Assembly (NCBI GenBank): GCA_030432875.1
Contig: JAUILP010000023.1
Location: 1-45,635, forward strand
DNA: 45,635 nt
Direction of reading: 5' to 3'
Source of the DNA: Oligoflexia bacterium
Lineage (GTDB): Bacteria; Bdellovibrionota_B; Oligoflexia; Oligoflexales; JAGOVF01
A program made the position numbers and the translations under genes. This document shows, one piece after another, positions 26,728-36,451 of this stretch (its first letter is position 1; each line of letters starts with the position of its first letter). The notes under the pieces were generated by a model. It ran no database searches. It had not been told where the DNA came from and saw only the letters and a program-made list of their open reading frames with translations.

Positions 26728-27153
26728 TTATTTAAAGACTACTGTTCTTTTAGAACTTACAGTGATTCCACTGTTTATTGCTGATTTACATCTTTGCTGA
26801 ATAGCCCTAAAGTTAGCGTCGCCCTTTTTACAAAAGAAACCCACTTTATCACTGCAGGTTTTAGATAAAATCGCTTTGAGACTTTTTGCTTTGGCATTCG
26901 CATCAGCTCGGAGTTCAAAAACCTCATATTGACTAAAATCAGTATAAGGAAACAGCATTGTGCGACCAGGTTGCCCGCTTGACTCACAGGGCAAATCTGT
27001 CCACTTATGTTGAGGTAGATCTAATGAAACAACATAAACAGTCATGGTTGTTGCGGGATGAAGGCTTGAGTTGTCTTGTACGTTTTCATTTCCGCAGTTG
27101 GTCAGGGCAAGAACTAAAGAAGTCGCACCTACTAATCCAAGTAACTTTTTCAT
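26728..27153 (-). CDS. Small lipoprotein (cluster member 2)
   Basis: The 141-aa product has lipobox LALTNC (Cys20). Its C-terminal half has LSKTCSDKVGFFCKKGD...IQQRCKS, three cysteines in a C-x7-C-x(13)-C pattern similar to neighbours. The ribosome site is weak (GAAAGA). It is separated by about 285 bp of AT-rich DNA from the next gene downstream, so each gene may have its own promoter. Function unknown. Confidence 0.65.
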   Translation of the reverse strand: MKKLLGLVGATSLVLALTNCGNENVQDNSSLHPATTMTVYVVSLDLPQHKWTDLPCESSGQPGRTMLFPYTDFSQYEVFELRADANAKAKSLKAILSKTCSDKVGFFCKKGDANFRAIQQRCKSAINSGITVSSKRTVVFK

Positions 27154-27622
27154 AATTTAATCTTTCAAAAAAAATGTTAAAGTTTTTCAGCTAATCATTG
27201 AGAAATAAATAAAATTTCCAAATTAAACATTACTAATGTGAAACAACTAGAACGCGATGTCACAGATATATACCACACAAACAAACATAAAATACTATAT
27301 AAAACAACCACAATGATTTCTTTGAAATCAGCAATAAATCATCGCGGCTACGATGAGTGTTCCCGGTGAAATCTATAATATTATTAGCGTTATGCTCTAA
27401 GGTCGGGGATGCGGTAGCTAGAAATATTAGCTCCACCATTATTCTAGTCAAAATAATTTTAAAGAACATTCCTAGCTTAGTTCATTAACTCCAAAACGTT
27501 TGCGGGATGAACGTTCCACTCTTTGGTATAGAGGTAGTAGACATTTTAACTGTCAACGTTCCGATCACAAAATGAAAACTTATACCTATTGCATAAGAAA
27601 AGGACATAAAACTATGGCAAAA
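27154..27622. other. 469-bp AT-rich interval
   Basis: A 69-codon minus-strand frame (27260-27469) has a hydrophobic start and end but no ribosome site, so I do not call it. No repeat or RNA gene was recognised. Confidence 0.35.
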
Positions 27623-27973
27623 CTATAAACCCCAATCATCTTGTGTATAACAGACTTGTGTTTTAATTTTATTATATTTTTTGCAATCTTTTGACCCAGT
27701 CAATCTTACCCGATGACTTTTCGGCAGTGTGTTATTTTTGCACGCATCTGATAACGCCAAAGCATAGGCCGTTTGACATACAGACTCAATATCCATTTCT
27801 AATCTTTTAGGTGCCACAAAAATTTCTTTGCCACCATTGTCAAACTCACAGGTACAAGATAGACTTGTGGTTTTTGCTAAAACATCTGACGAACTTGATG
27901 ACTCTGTTTTACAACCAAAACCGAGTGTTAAAAATATAATAATAATTGTTGTATTTAAAAAATAATTGTACAT
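27623..27973 (-). CDS. Small lipoprotein (cluster member 3)
   Basis: The start is ATG 27971-27973 with GGAGGAGG 3-4 bases upstream, not the upstream in-frame ATG at 28012. The 116-aa product begins MYNYFLNTT and reaches lipobox TLGFGC (Cys21), a poly-Ser spacer, then SCTCEFDNGG, SVCQTAYALALSDACKNN and GSKDCKKY. Six mature cysteines suggest disulphides. No known family recognised. Confidence 0.7.
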   Translation of the reverse strand: MYNYFLNTTIIIIFLTLGFGCKTESSSSSDVLAKTTSLSCTCEFDNGGKEIFVAPKRLEMDIESVCQTAYALALSDACKNNTLPKSHRVRLTGSKDCKKYNKIKTQVCYTQDDWGL

Positions 27974-28097
27974 AATCCTCCTCCAAAACGTTGCGGGAAT
28001 TAATAGAATCAATACCGCTGAGTATTCTCACGCTAAAATACTTAGAAATTTTTATGCCTATAACTTATAATCGCCTTATTAAAAATAGTATTATAAT

Positions 28098-28403
28098 CTA
28101 ATTTTTATAGATATTTACAAAAAGTATTTGACAGCCCGCGGCATTCTTTGGATGATCTTTTTTGCATATATTTAAAACCCCATTGCATTGGCGTACACTA
28201 TCCAGACCCCAGCTATAACTCTTATAGTCCCACCGAACCTTAGTGTTTTTAAAATATACAACCTCTTGTTCTGTATTTCCCCACGCAAAGGCGTCTCGGC
28301 ATTTGGTAGTAAATTCATACTTTTTCGTGGTCGAGGAATCCAAATTTTGACCGCAGGAAACCATTAACCCCGTAGCCATAAAAATCAATAATAAAAATTT
28401 CAT
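28098..28403 (-). CDS. Small lipoprotein (cluster member 4)
   Basis: The 101-aa product has lipobox GLMVSC (Cys17) and AAGGA before the ATG. The mature domain has TKCRDAFAW, then SVRQCNGVLNICKKDHPKNAAGC, again a C-x6-C-x9-C tail like members 2, 3 and 5. Function unknown. Confidence 0.7.
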   Translation of the reverse strand: MKFLLLIFMATGLMVSCGQNLDSSTTKKYEFTTKCRDAFAWGNTEQEVVYFKNTKVRWDYKSYSWGLDSVRQCNGVLNICKKDHPKNAAGCQILFVNIYKN

Positions 28404-28674
28404 AATCTTATCCTTTCTAATCTAATATCAGTTGTTATTTTATGTAAGGGGACTTGCAAAGTGAATAATTAATCCCCGCACTTTTTTCTGAAGTAATCAA
28501 AATAACAGAGAATGACCAATGAAAATCCTTCCTCTGTATTATGAATTATCAAATATTATACAAAAACAATTAGTAAGCAAAAACCAATAACATCTTCGCA
28601 GTATGGCATTGATAGTGACTCACTCTAAAATAGAAACCACGCGTAATTTTTCTACTAGTTAATCGACTTTCTCG

Positions 28675-29031
28675 CTAAATTTCATAGATGCCATTTTTTG
28701 CTAAGGTACGGCATTTGGTTTCGAGCCGCAACGTACCACCTTCACAGTTATCTTGTATTTGCTGCTGACAGGCTGAGTTTAAATCTTTATACGCTTGGTA
28801 TTCAGTATGGCCAGTGCCAATTAGCTTCTCTAGTGGTACCCGAATTTGTTTACCTTTAAAACTTCCATTTTTTTGCGTACAGGTGCCTATAGTTCCATAA
28901 TGAATAATTCCATAGTATCCAAGATTTACTTCGCGATTATCACTACGGATTCCTGCGGAATTTTGAGCTAAGGCGAGGGCGGCCCCTGTTAGCACTATAG
29001 TCATCATTAAAACTTTAAAAATTACTTTCAT
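28675..29031 (-). CDS. Small exported protein (cluster member 5)
   Basis: The 118-aa product has a normal signal peptide (cleavage after LALA, no lipobox), unlike its neighbours. The mature part contains a YGIIHYGTIGTC strand-like segment and LNSACQQQIQDNCEGG...ETKCRT, giving the cluster's C-terminal cysteine pattern. GAGGAC precedes the ATG. Function unknown; periplasmic location expected. Confidence 0.7.
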   Translation of the reverse strand: MKVIFKVLMMTIVLTGAALALAQNSAGIRSDNREVNLGYYGIIHYGTIGTCTQKNGSFKGKQIRVPLEKLIGTGHTEYQAYKDLNSACQQQIQDNCEGGTLRLETKCRTLAKNGIYEI

Positions 29032-29111
29032 AATGTCCTCTTAATAAAATAGTAATGATACAAATAGAGAGATTCGTTTTTAGGGGACGCCCCCCCCAAT
29101 TGTATTTAACT

Positions 29112-29504
29112 TTATTTGCATCCAGTGCCAGCCATTATATTTATATAACTCCATTCCCAACGAGTCTCAGATTTCTTAAAGCTAGTTGAATTCCCCAGTT
29201 TTCTACCGTATTGGGTATACATTTTTTGCGCCGTATTACCGCCGAAATGACTTGAGGATTTTCTGTAGCCAGTTCGGGTTGTAGTCTTAAAATACTGATC
29301 CTTTAAACATGTGTAAGTTGTAGGTTCAATTTTTGTTTTAGCACATCCAACCCATATTTCATAAGGTTGGGAGTTAGAGCAAGCTTTAACGAAAGAATCA
29401 TCATTACTATTTTCATTATTGCCGCAGGCAATAAGTCCAATTAACAATCCTAAGATACTTGCAGTCGTTATCAATGTTAATCTAAATAAATTATTTTTTT
29501 TCAT
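29112..29504 (-). CDS. Small lipoprotein (cluster member 6)
   Basis: The 130-aa product has lipobox LIGLIAC (Cys27) with AGGAG before the ATG. The mature part is basic and aromatic (YFKTTTRTGYRKSSSHFGG) with cysteines at KACSN, VGCAK, YTCLK and the C-terminal GTGCK. The cysteine spacing differs from members 2-5, so a common origin is not obvious. Function unknown. Confidence 0.65.
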   Translation of the reverse strand: MKKNNLFRLTLITTASILGLLIGLIACGNNENSNDDSFVKACSNSQPYEIWVGCAKTKIEPTTYTCLKDQYFKTTTRTGYRKSSSHFGGNTAQKMYTQYGRKLGNSTSFKKSETRWEWSYINIMAGTGCK

Positions 29505-29645
29505 TTTTGACTCCTGTAATTACACGTTTAAAAATGCTCGACTTATCACGTTTTTCTGAAGGTTTGAACACAGTAAACCCAAAAAAGTCTCTAAAATTTT
29601 GCTTACTGTGCTCAAAGGAAGAGCTATAATATTTACTATGCTACT

Positions 29646-30413
29646 TTATTGGCAATTTCTATAGGCTGGATAGCTTGCGTATGTAGCGCAGTATCCACTT
29701 TTTTGCTTAAATTGACCATCTGGACAACCACCTTGAGCAGGACAACTAGTGGCAGCTGGTGCCGCCCCATCGCCAGCACCTGGGCGACCATGAGTGGCGC
29801 TTTGGGTGGCTTTTATACTACTTACACATTCAAATTTATTTTTAGCTTTGTTATAAGCCGCCCACTCTCCTTTTGCTTTACTGCAATATTTAGTTTGATA
29901 GGCTAATAATGCAGCATTGAATTCGTCAGTGATGGGGCCAATTTTTGCGCCTTCAGTTGCAGTTTCTGCATCAACATCCACTACGGTAGATAATTGACAT
30001 GAACCAGAAACAACAAATTTATTTGTTCTGGTCGCCGCTGGGTCAAGTACATCAGATGTAGTAGAATCCGAGACGGCAGCATGGGCTCCAACGCCTGGTA
30101 AGAGTTCTCCATCAACGGAACCGTCAGCTGTAACTGTTCTAGTCACCATCGCTGGCATGTCATTGCCAACGCGAAGATCGTTATAACAGGCTGAGGAGCA
30201 GCCAAAATTATTACTTCTATAGAATAGCGTCAAAATTTCTGCATCGGTAAAGCGTCCAATTTTACTTACGCTCCACCCGTTTACTGACTGGTAGGTTTCT
30301 AAACAAACACGCTTAGAAACTTTTACAGTGGATTGGTCATCAGGACCTCCACAGCTCACGAATGCCGCTAACATTGAGCAAATAATTGCTTTTTTTCCAA
30401 TCATAGTTTCCAT
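29646..30413 (-). CDS. Lipoprotein with C-terminal Cys-rich segment (cluster member 7)
   Basis: The 255-aa product has lipobox AAFVSC (Cys21) and AAAGGA six bases before the ATG. Two conserved-looking cysteine groups occur (NNFGCSSACYND near 73-84; CPAQGGCPDGQFKQKSGYC near the end), separated by a Thr/Ala/Asp-rich middle that may be disordered. It is the first and largest gene of the minus-strand cluster. Function unknown. Confidence 0.65.
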   Translation of the reverse strand: METMIGKKAIICSMLAAFVSCGGPDDQSTVKVSKRVCLETYQSVNGWSVSKIGRFTDAEILTLFYRSNNFGCSSACYNDLRVGNDMPAMVTRTVTADGSVDGELLPGVGAHAAVSDSTTSDVLDPAATRTNKFVVSGSCQLSTVVDVDAETATEGAKIGPITDEFNAALLAYQTKYCSKAKGEWAAYNKAKNKFECVSSIKATQSATHGRPGAGDGAAPAATSCPAQGGCPDGQFKQKSGYCATYASYPAYRNCQ

Positions 30414-30959
30414 TACTCGTCCTTTCGAAAAAAATTAAAAAATTAAAAATAACCAGGTCGAGCGCATCATATCCTATTTTAATCAGCGTTAGTCTAAAAA
30501 AGCACAAAGAGTGATCGCTGAGAAATCACCTTTAACTACATAAAATTACTGATTAAATATTTTTGGTGTATTAGTTATTTAAAAATAATTTAAAAAAAAT
30601 TTAACTAATCAGCATATTTCGTCGTAAATTTTTGGGCCGATCATTCGGAGGACTATTCCTGCGCTTAAATCGATTTTTTTTAATGCGCATCACAATCGGC
30701 GCAAAAACTTTCGCCAGACTTTAAAAAAAAGTGTTTTTATAAAAATCGAAACCATTCAAACTTAGTAAAAAAAAATTTTGGAGAGCCTTGGTGCGGGCAA
30801 AACTATGCTTACCGCAAGTTGAAATATAGCTACTGACACGAAAGAAAAAATATGGTCCATCCATGGAGCGGAAGCACCCCCCTAATTTTTTTGTGGATCT
30901 TTGTCATACAGAAATCTTTTTCTGCTGATTATTAGAGAACGGCACCATTTTGATGGTCA
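30414..30959. other. 546-bp AT-rich interval upstream of the cluster
   Basis: No gene found. The right part may contain the end of the IS66 remnant. A plus-strand frame beginning at TTG 31055 has no ribosome site and is a shadow of that remnant. Confidence 0.35.
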
Positions 30960-31665
30960 TAAATTTAAGCCTTTCAGCTTTAAAGCATTTGAGCCTTTTT
31001 CATGAGATCCCGTGATTTTGCGGTTTTGACTTTGCCTCATTACCCTTTTTCTTTTTGTTGACGGAAATAGACGCCCTCAAACTACGCTCCTTAGAAAATT
31101 TCAATAGGGCCTTCGAAAGAACTTTTCAAATTTCTTTTAGAGAAAACAACCAGCTTTATGCACTGATTCATTGGTTTCAACCAAAAGATCCTGCATCTTT
31201 TTTGCAAAAGTCTAATTGTCATGTTCAAAGGCCAACTCTAACTCCCTTAAATGGTGAGCATCGCAAAGTGCGCAAAAAAAATCCTTTGCGAAGCAAGGTT
31301 TCCAGTGATCATGGCTAAGTATACGATGAAAATTTTTCAGAATGCTGCTACACTTCATGCCTATCCCACCGCTAGGGTATGGATACAATTGTGGGCACTT
31401 ATCACTTTAGGTCGGGAGTAACCAGGTATTTTATCAGCCAACATTAAAACCTGTTTCGGCGGCGCGCAATAATTACATCTTGATCCATCTTTACCGTCAG
31501 TAATTCCACTTTTAATCTACTGTCAACACTCTTCCGTGCTTTCAAGAAATACAGATACCCAGTCAGTATTAGCCCCAAAATCTAGCTCATTCCTGATAGC
31601 CATAAAACTAAACACTAAAAAAAAACTCACCAAAATCTATTTTCTCAGATCTCTTTCGGTATCAA
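30960..31665 (-). pseudogene. IS66-family transposase remnant
   Basis: Reading the minus strand across frames gives, in IS66 order, KRSEKID (near 31650), CNYCAPPKQ (near 31470, the zinc-binding part), RILSHDHWKPCF and CALCDAHHLRELELAFEHD (near 31260-31340), KKMQDLL, and finally QNRKITG (near 31000, the QKISG region). Stops, frameshifts and a large internal deletion interrupt it. No accessory IS66 genes remain. It fills most of the apparent gap between the small-lipoprotein cluster and the FG-GAP gene. Confidence 0.75.
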
Positions 31666-31841
31666 AAGCTATGAGTCAACTCGGGGACACAGCAATTCTG
31701 CAAAGGAAAATAGCGGTCAAATTTTCACTAAAAATCCGCTTTTATCTATAAATATTAGGGCTATAGACTTTTAAATCAGCTTTTCCCAGCTTCCTGCCGA
31801 TACACTCTATAAGAATTTTTTTAACTAAGGTGGCAAAATCT

Positions 31842-33197
31842 GTGCTTAGATTAAATCAAAAAACGCTTCCGCTACTTTCCTTGCTTCTGGGTTTACTCTT
31901 TAGCACCTTAAACTGCGCGGATGGGGAAAAGAAACAGAGGAAAACAGCTTTTTCTCAGCAAGGAAGCGATGCATCACCCAGAACTATTGTGAGCTTTACA
32001 GCTTCACCTTCTGTTATCCCAAAAGACTATGAGGGGAAAGTCACCCTAAAATGGCAAACGACAGGAATTAAACAAGAAATTTCTTTGAGTGAAATAGGGC
32101 TCGTAGAACCCAATGGATTTAGAATCATTGAGGCCCCTACAGAAGCAAAGGAATATATTCTCAGTGTTCCGGGCGACGCATCATCAGAAACCATCGAACA
32201 AAAAGTGCAACTGACCTTAGAAGCAGAAACGGCTCCCCTAACCGCAAATATTGGAGAAATATCTCCCCCCGAAATTAAACTCCCGACTTTAGGGGCATTT
32301 GTCGCAACGGAGCAGGTGATCGAAAATCTGGACGCCACAAAAATTTATCGCTTTGATTTTGGCGATTTTAATAATGACGGTATTTTAGATCTTTACGCCC
32401 TGAAAACGTCGACCGCGCCAGAACAGTCCACGATGACAATTCTCGATGGCGCACAAAATTTCTCCGTCCCGCTTATGGATAACGGTAATTTAAATAGGTC
32501 CTGGGGCAGTGGTCAAAATTATAATTTTTATGCCTATGATCATGACCATGATACCACTAAAAGCGCTGATTTTATGTTCATCAAAAAAGCAAACACAGGC
32601 ACTCAAAAAGTTGAGGTATTTTCTTTTTCCAGTCATACGGAAACTTTGGGAGACTTTCAGCTCGCGACTGGTTCAGCAGCCAGTCCCGTAGCCACGGATA
32701 TTACCGGTGCATTGATCAAAACTCCTGACCCTCAAAATCTCCCTAATATACTTTTAATCGGAAAAAACCTTGATGGAGATGGTACTTATCGCTACCGAAT
32801 ATTGGATGGTCGTGTCAAATGCGACACAATCGCTTGTTCAGATAACTCAACTGTGTTTTTTCAAGGGTTTCTTTTTCCAAGTGCCGAGGCCCCAGGAGAA
32901 CCCTTAAAGTTTGTGGACGCAAACTCCCTTTATAAATTCATCACCCATGACTTTAATCACGATGGCACCAGTGATTTGATTGTTGTTCGCCTTAAAGGGA
33001 GCGAAAATAAAATCATTGAATTTTCTGTTTTTGACGGAGTAAGCTTATTTCGTAAGCGCATTTTAGAGGTTGCGACACAAATTGCTGAACAGGACAACGC
33101 TGATAATATCTACTTTAATACCTATCAGGATTCTATAGCCTTTTTTATTTTTTCCCTGGCCAACAATAAATGGACTGTTACGATATACAAACTATAG
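31842..33197 (+). CDS. FG-GAP/VCBS-repeat lipoprotein
   Basis: I choose GTG 31842 because AAGGTGG lies 9 bases upstream; an in-frame GTG at 31830 is also possible. The 451-aa product has lipobox FSTLNC near residue 25. An Ig-like beta segment (about 50-130, SFTASPSVIPK...VTLKW) precedes repeats with calcium-loop signatures: DFGDFNNDGILDL, DHDHDTTKSADF, NLDGDGTYRYR and HDFNHDGTSDLIV. Such repeats build a propeller in secreted or surface proteins. The stop is TAG, and it converges on the acetyltransferase gene with only 8 bases between. Confidence 0.8.
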   Translation: MLRLNQKTLPLLSLLLGLLFSTLNCADGEKKQRKTAFSQQGSDASPRTIVSFTASPSVIPKDYEGKVTLKWQTTGIKQEISLSEIGLVEPNGFRIIEAPTEAKEYILSVPGDASSETIEQKVQLTLEAETAPLTANIGEISPPEIKLPTLGAFVATEQVIENLDATKIYRFDFGDFNNDGILDLYALKTSTAPEQSTMTILDGAQNFSVPLMDNGNLNRSWGSGQNYNFYAYDHDHDTTKSADFMFIKKANTGTQKVEVFSFSSHTETLGDFQLATGSAASPVATDITGALIKTPDPQNLPNILLIGKNLDGDGTYRYRILDGRVKCDTIACSDNSTVFFQGFLFPSAEAPGEPLKFVDANSLYKFITHDFNHDGTSDLIVVRLKGSENKIIEFSVFDGVSLFRKRILEVATQIAEQDNADNIYFNTYQDSIAFFIFSLANNKWTVTIYKL

Positions 33198-33205
33198 AAC
33201 ACAAC

Positions 33206-34150
33206 TTAAATACCATCAAGTCCCCAGACAAAAAGTTTTTCAAGCGTTTCTTTATGTGTTTTCTGCAATATTTTAAGGAGACACATCGGGTACACATTTT
33301 CTTGGGTATTTAAACCGTTAAAAAATATCCGCCATTTTTCGTCAAGAATCCCAGGACAAAGTAGTGTTAATTTCTTAGTATTGTTGTGAGAAAAAAATGA
33401 GGCTAACAAGGCCAAAAAATCCAGCTCATTCTCTGCCCCCCATTCGTGAATGACGCCGCCCATATCGGCCCCTTTACCCATTACGCCATAACTCAAAGTC
33501 CCATTTGAGGTATTCTTTAGCATCCGAAAATCAGTCCAAGGAATTTTTAAAAGTTCTGCAAATTCCCTGGCGCTACGCCGAATTGTGGGGATCTCGCATC
33601 TCCTATAGAGAAGGTCACTCAGAATATTGAGATCGGCTTTGGCGCTGAAATGATAATTGTTTGGAATTAGACATTTTGCTATTTTTTCTCGACTTAAATC
33701 ATAACGAATTTCCTTTCCCCAAGGGACAAAACCTAATTTGTCATAAAATGAATTGAGATCGCTCCAAAGTATAAGTGCTGATGAATCGCACTTTAGAGCA
33801 CTAATCTCTAAATATTCAAAAAGAGCCCTCATTATTCCTTTTGCGCGCCAATCTGGATGCGTGGCAACATTACCTATGAGCGATAACTTTATTCCACTGC
33901 GATCATGTTCATAATGAGTGATAGCACATTCACGGTGGAATAGATTCGCATGCGCAATGATTTTTCCGTCATAAAAAACACAAAAGCTTTTACTCGTATC
34001 GCTGGGGTTGAGTACTAAAGGATATTCCTTAGAAATAGGAAAAGGGAAAGGCTCCTCTCTCAAGGAAAGCGCAAGAAGCGCATCACGATCATGACACTCA
34101 TCGAGGGTTTGCGGTGGTCTAATTTCAACAGCAGCTTCTTTTAATTTCAT
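33206..34150 (-). CDS. GNAT-family acetyltransferase
   Basis: The 314-aa protein has the acetyl-CoA-binding motif in GNVATHPDWRAKGIMRALFEYLE (about 95-117 region) and the following FYDKLGFVPWGKE beta-alpha element of the N-acetyltransferase fold. The C-terminal half lacks a second clear motif and may be a degenerate second GNAT lobe. Substrate unknown. It is divergent from fliD across a 169-bp interval that should hold both promoters. Confidence 0.8.
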   Translation of the reverse strand: MKLKEAAVEIRPPQTLDECHDRDALLALSLREEPFPFPISKEYPLVLNPSDTSKSFCVFYDGKIIAHANLFHRECAITHYEHDRSGIKLSLIGNVATHPDWRAKGIMRALFEYLEISALKCDSSALILWSDLNSFYDKLGFVPWGKEIRYDLSREKIAKCLIPNNYHFSAKADLNILSDLLYRRCEIPTIRRSAREFAELLKIPWTDFRMLKNTSNGTLSYGVMGKGADMGGVIHEWGAENELDFLALLASFFSHNNTKKLTLLCPGILDEKWRIFFNGLNTQENVYPMCLLKILQKTHKETLEKLFVWGLDGI

Positions 34151-34319
34151 TAAGCATCCGTTACGACATGATAATAAAAATAATTTTCGTTTTTTTTATG
34201 AATGAATAAATTTTTTGCTCAACCATACTGAGCTATGTTTAGCGCATAAAATTGGTTTTTTTATTATAACATAGATAGAGGATGACTCTTTTTAATATTT
34301 TAGGGGTAGGTAAAGACAT

Positions 34320-35678
34320 ATGGGTGTCAGACTTCCGGGACTTGGCTCGGGTATAGATCCTAAGCTCATCGATCAATTGGTTGAGGTTCAGAAGCTCCCT
34401 ATTGCCGCAGCCAAAAAAAGACAAGAAGTCGTCAAAGTCGAGAAAGAAGAATTTTCTAAACTTGATAAAATGCTCACAGAGCTTGATGGCACCTTAACTA
34501 GCCTTAAAACCCGCACAGATTTTTATAAGCTCAAATTTGAGTCTTCTCATCCCGATATTTTAGATGGCGTTGTAAAATCCGGCGGGGCACTTCTGGGTTC
34601 CTACGAATTTGAAGTCAGAGATTTGGCCAAATCTGAAAAAGAGCTCGCTTATGGCTTTCCAGACAAAGATACGACTCCTGTTGGTTTTGGTTATATGGAA
34701 GTAGAGCGAGAAGATGGCGACCCCTTTGAGGTTGTCATCGAACCCGGGGCAACGCTACAAGATGTCGCTAATCAAATCAATAGCGCTAGCGCTGGTCTCA
34801 GAGCTATGGTGATTAACACCGGGTATAAACCGGACTCATACCGGTTACTTGTCGTCAGCGAAAAATCAGGCCAAGAGTCAAAAGTTAAAATAGAAGCGGA
34901 CACAACTTACTTAGAGTTTAAAGAACAAGTCACCGGACGCAATCTTGATGTTCTCTTTGAAGATGTGCCGATCACCGACAATGATAATATTCTCGACGAA
35001 CTTCTCGACGGCGTCGTTTTTTATGCAAAAAAATCTGAGCCTGGTACGAGAGTTCAGGTCAATATAACCTATGATGTCGACAAAACCGTTGAAGCAATCA
35101 AAAGTTTTATCGATAAATACAATGAAATTACTGATTTTGTGCATGGACAAAGCACCAAAAGTGAGGATGGAAAATACGGTGTTTTAGCAGGAAACAACTC
35201 AGTTCGTAGCGTGATGCGTAGCTTACAAGGAAATCTTAGTCAACTTTCAAGTTCTAGCTCAAAATTCCGCATTCTCGCAGACTTAGGGATCGTCACTGAT
35301 TCAAAGTCAGGCAAGCTCAACTTTGATGACGCTAAAGTTCGCGCAGCTTTAGCCGAAGACTATGAAGGTGTCGCAAACATCTTCATTCGTAGTGAGCAAG
35401 GTGAGGGCATTGCAGAACGCATGGCCCAATCTGTGAAACGCTTGCGTGATCCTGGTGCTGGTCCGATAAAATCTAGGATTAGAGGCCTAGAAAGTGTCTT
35501 GAAAAATTCGGACAAGGATATAGAACGCAAGGAAAGAGTTGCCGAATCCAAAGAAGAATCCATTAGAAAAAGGTTCACAGCTTTGGAAGGCCAGATGTCG
35601 AAACTCAATTCACAGGGCAGTTATCTCGCAGCACGGTTTGGTGGTGGGGGCGACGGTGGCGCTGGCGGAGGCGCCTAA
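34320..35678 (+). CDS. fliD: Flagellar filament cap protein FliD
   Basis: The 452-aa product starts MGVRLPGLGSGIDPKLIDQLVEVQ, the FliD N-terminal signature, and ends in a coiled segment (residues about 385-440) that forms the cap. The middle carries the variable D2/D3 domains (about 80-280). FliD caps the growing filament and helps flagellin fold. The last 14 residues are nearly all Gly (GGGGDGGAGGGA), which is unusual for FliD. It is followed by fliS 33 bases later, an ordinary pairing. No flagellin gene is in the window. Confidence 0.92.
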   Translation: MGVRLPGLGSGIDPKLIDQLVEVQKLPIAAAKKRQEVVKVEKEEFSKLDKMLTELDGTLTSLKTRTDFYKLKFESSHPDILDGVVKSGGALLGSYEFEVRDLAKSEKELAYGFPDKDTTPVGFGYMEVEREDGDPFEVVIEPGATLQDVANQINSASAGLRAMVINTGYKPDSYRLLVVSEKSGQESKVKIEADTTYLEFKEQVTGRNLDVLFEDVPITDNDNILDELLDGVVFYAKKSEPGTRVQVNITYDVDKTVEAIKSFIDKYNEITDFVHGQSTKSEDGKYGVLAGNNSVRSVMRSLQGNLSQLSSSSSKFRILADLGIVTDSKSGKLNFDDAKVRAALAEDYEGVANIFIRSEQGEGIAERMAQSVKRLRDPGAGPIKSRIRGLESVLKNSDKDIERKERVAESKEESIRKRFTALEGQMSKLNSQGSYLAARFGGGGDGGAGGGA

Positions 35679-35711
35679 GTATGATGAACTTTAATACGCT
35701 AGGATGCCCCA

Positions 35712-36218
35712 ATGAACAATCCCTACCGTCAATACCAGAAAACAGCGGTGACAACTGCTAGTAAAGAGCGCATACTTCTTATGTTATATGAAGGCGCAAT
35801 TCGCTTTACTCGCCAGGCTAACGCGGCCATGAAAGAGAAAAAAATCGCAGAAAAAGGCCGGTTTATTAGCAAATCTACCGCCATTATCTCAGAGCTTATG
35901 GCTACCCTAGATTTTAAAGCGGGCGGCCAATTGGCGCAAGACCTCGAAAATCTATATGTTTACATGATAGATAAACTTATCGAGGGCAATATCAATAACA
36001 ATGTGCAAGCCCTTGAAAATGTCGAGCGCATACTCATGACCTTATACACGGCATGGAAAGATGTCGTCGAAAACCCTCGTGCCGATGGCATACCATCTCC
36101 CAAATTACAGCCTGAGCAATATAACGAATATATCGCAAATGCCCCCTCGCAAGATGGCGTGCAAAATGACAAAAAAGAGAACAAGCAACCTCTTTCGACA
36201 TTTAAGCTAACGGCCTAA
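35712..36218 (+). CDS. fliS: Flagellar export chaperone FliS
   Basis: The 168-aa product matches FliS: YRQYQKTAVTTASKERILLMLYEGAIRFTRQA, followed by LMATLDFKAGGQLAQDLENLYVYM. FliS binds the flagellin C-terminus and prevents early polymerisation. Its C-terminal extension of about 45 residues beyond the helical core is longer than usual and Pro/Gln-rich. It probably shares a transcript with fliD. Confidence 0.92.
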   Translation: MNNPYRQYQKTAVTTASKERILLMLYEGAIRFTRQANAAMKEKKIAEKGRFISKSTAIISELMATLDFKAGGQLAQDLENLYVYMIDKLIEGNINNNVQALENVERILMTLYTAWKDVVENPRADGIPSPKLQPEQYNEYIANAPSQDGVQNDKKENKQPLSTFKLTA

Positions 36219-36451
36219 AAAATCGCGCGTACTCGCAGTGAATCGGTGTCAAAGCCTATATAAACCAAACATTCAGCAAAAGTATGCGCAACAATTCTAC
36301 TAGCAAAACAAGAGTCCCCTCCTAGGTATTTTTTTCCGATCAAAAGCGGCAAATGTTAAGTTTTTGTAACAATTCCCCTGCTATGGTCATTCTTATTTTA
36401 ATTTAATATATAAGTCATTATAAAAACGTACTCACATCTAAAGGGGAATCT

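Noticed and set aside
27260..27469. 69-codon minus-strand ORF as a gene
   Set aside because: No ribosome site and no family resemblance; AT-rich chance frame is as likely.
31055..31318. 87-codon plus-strand ORF
   Set aside because: It is antisense to recognisable IS66 transposase blocks and has only a TTG start without a ribosome site.
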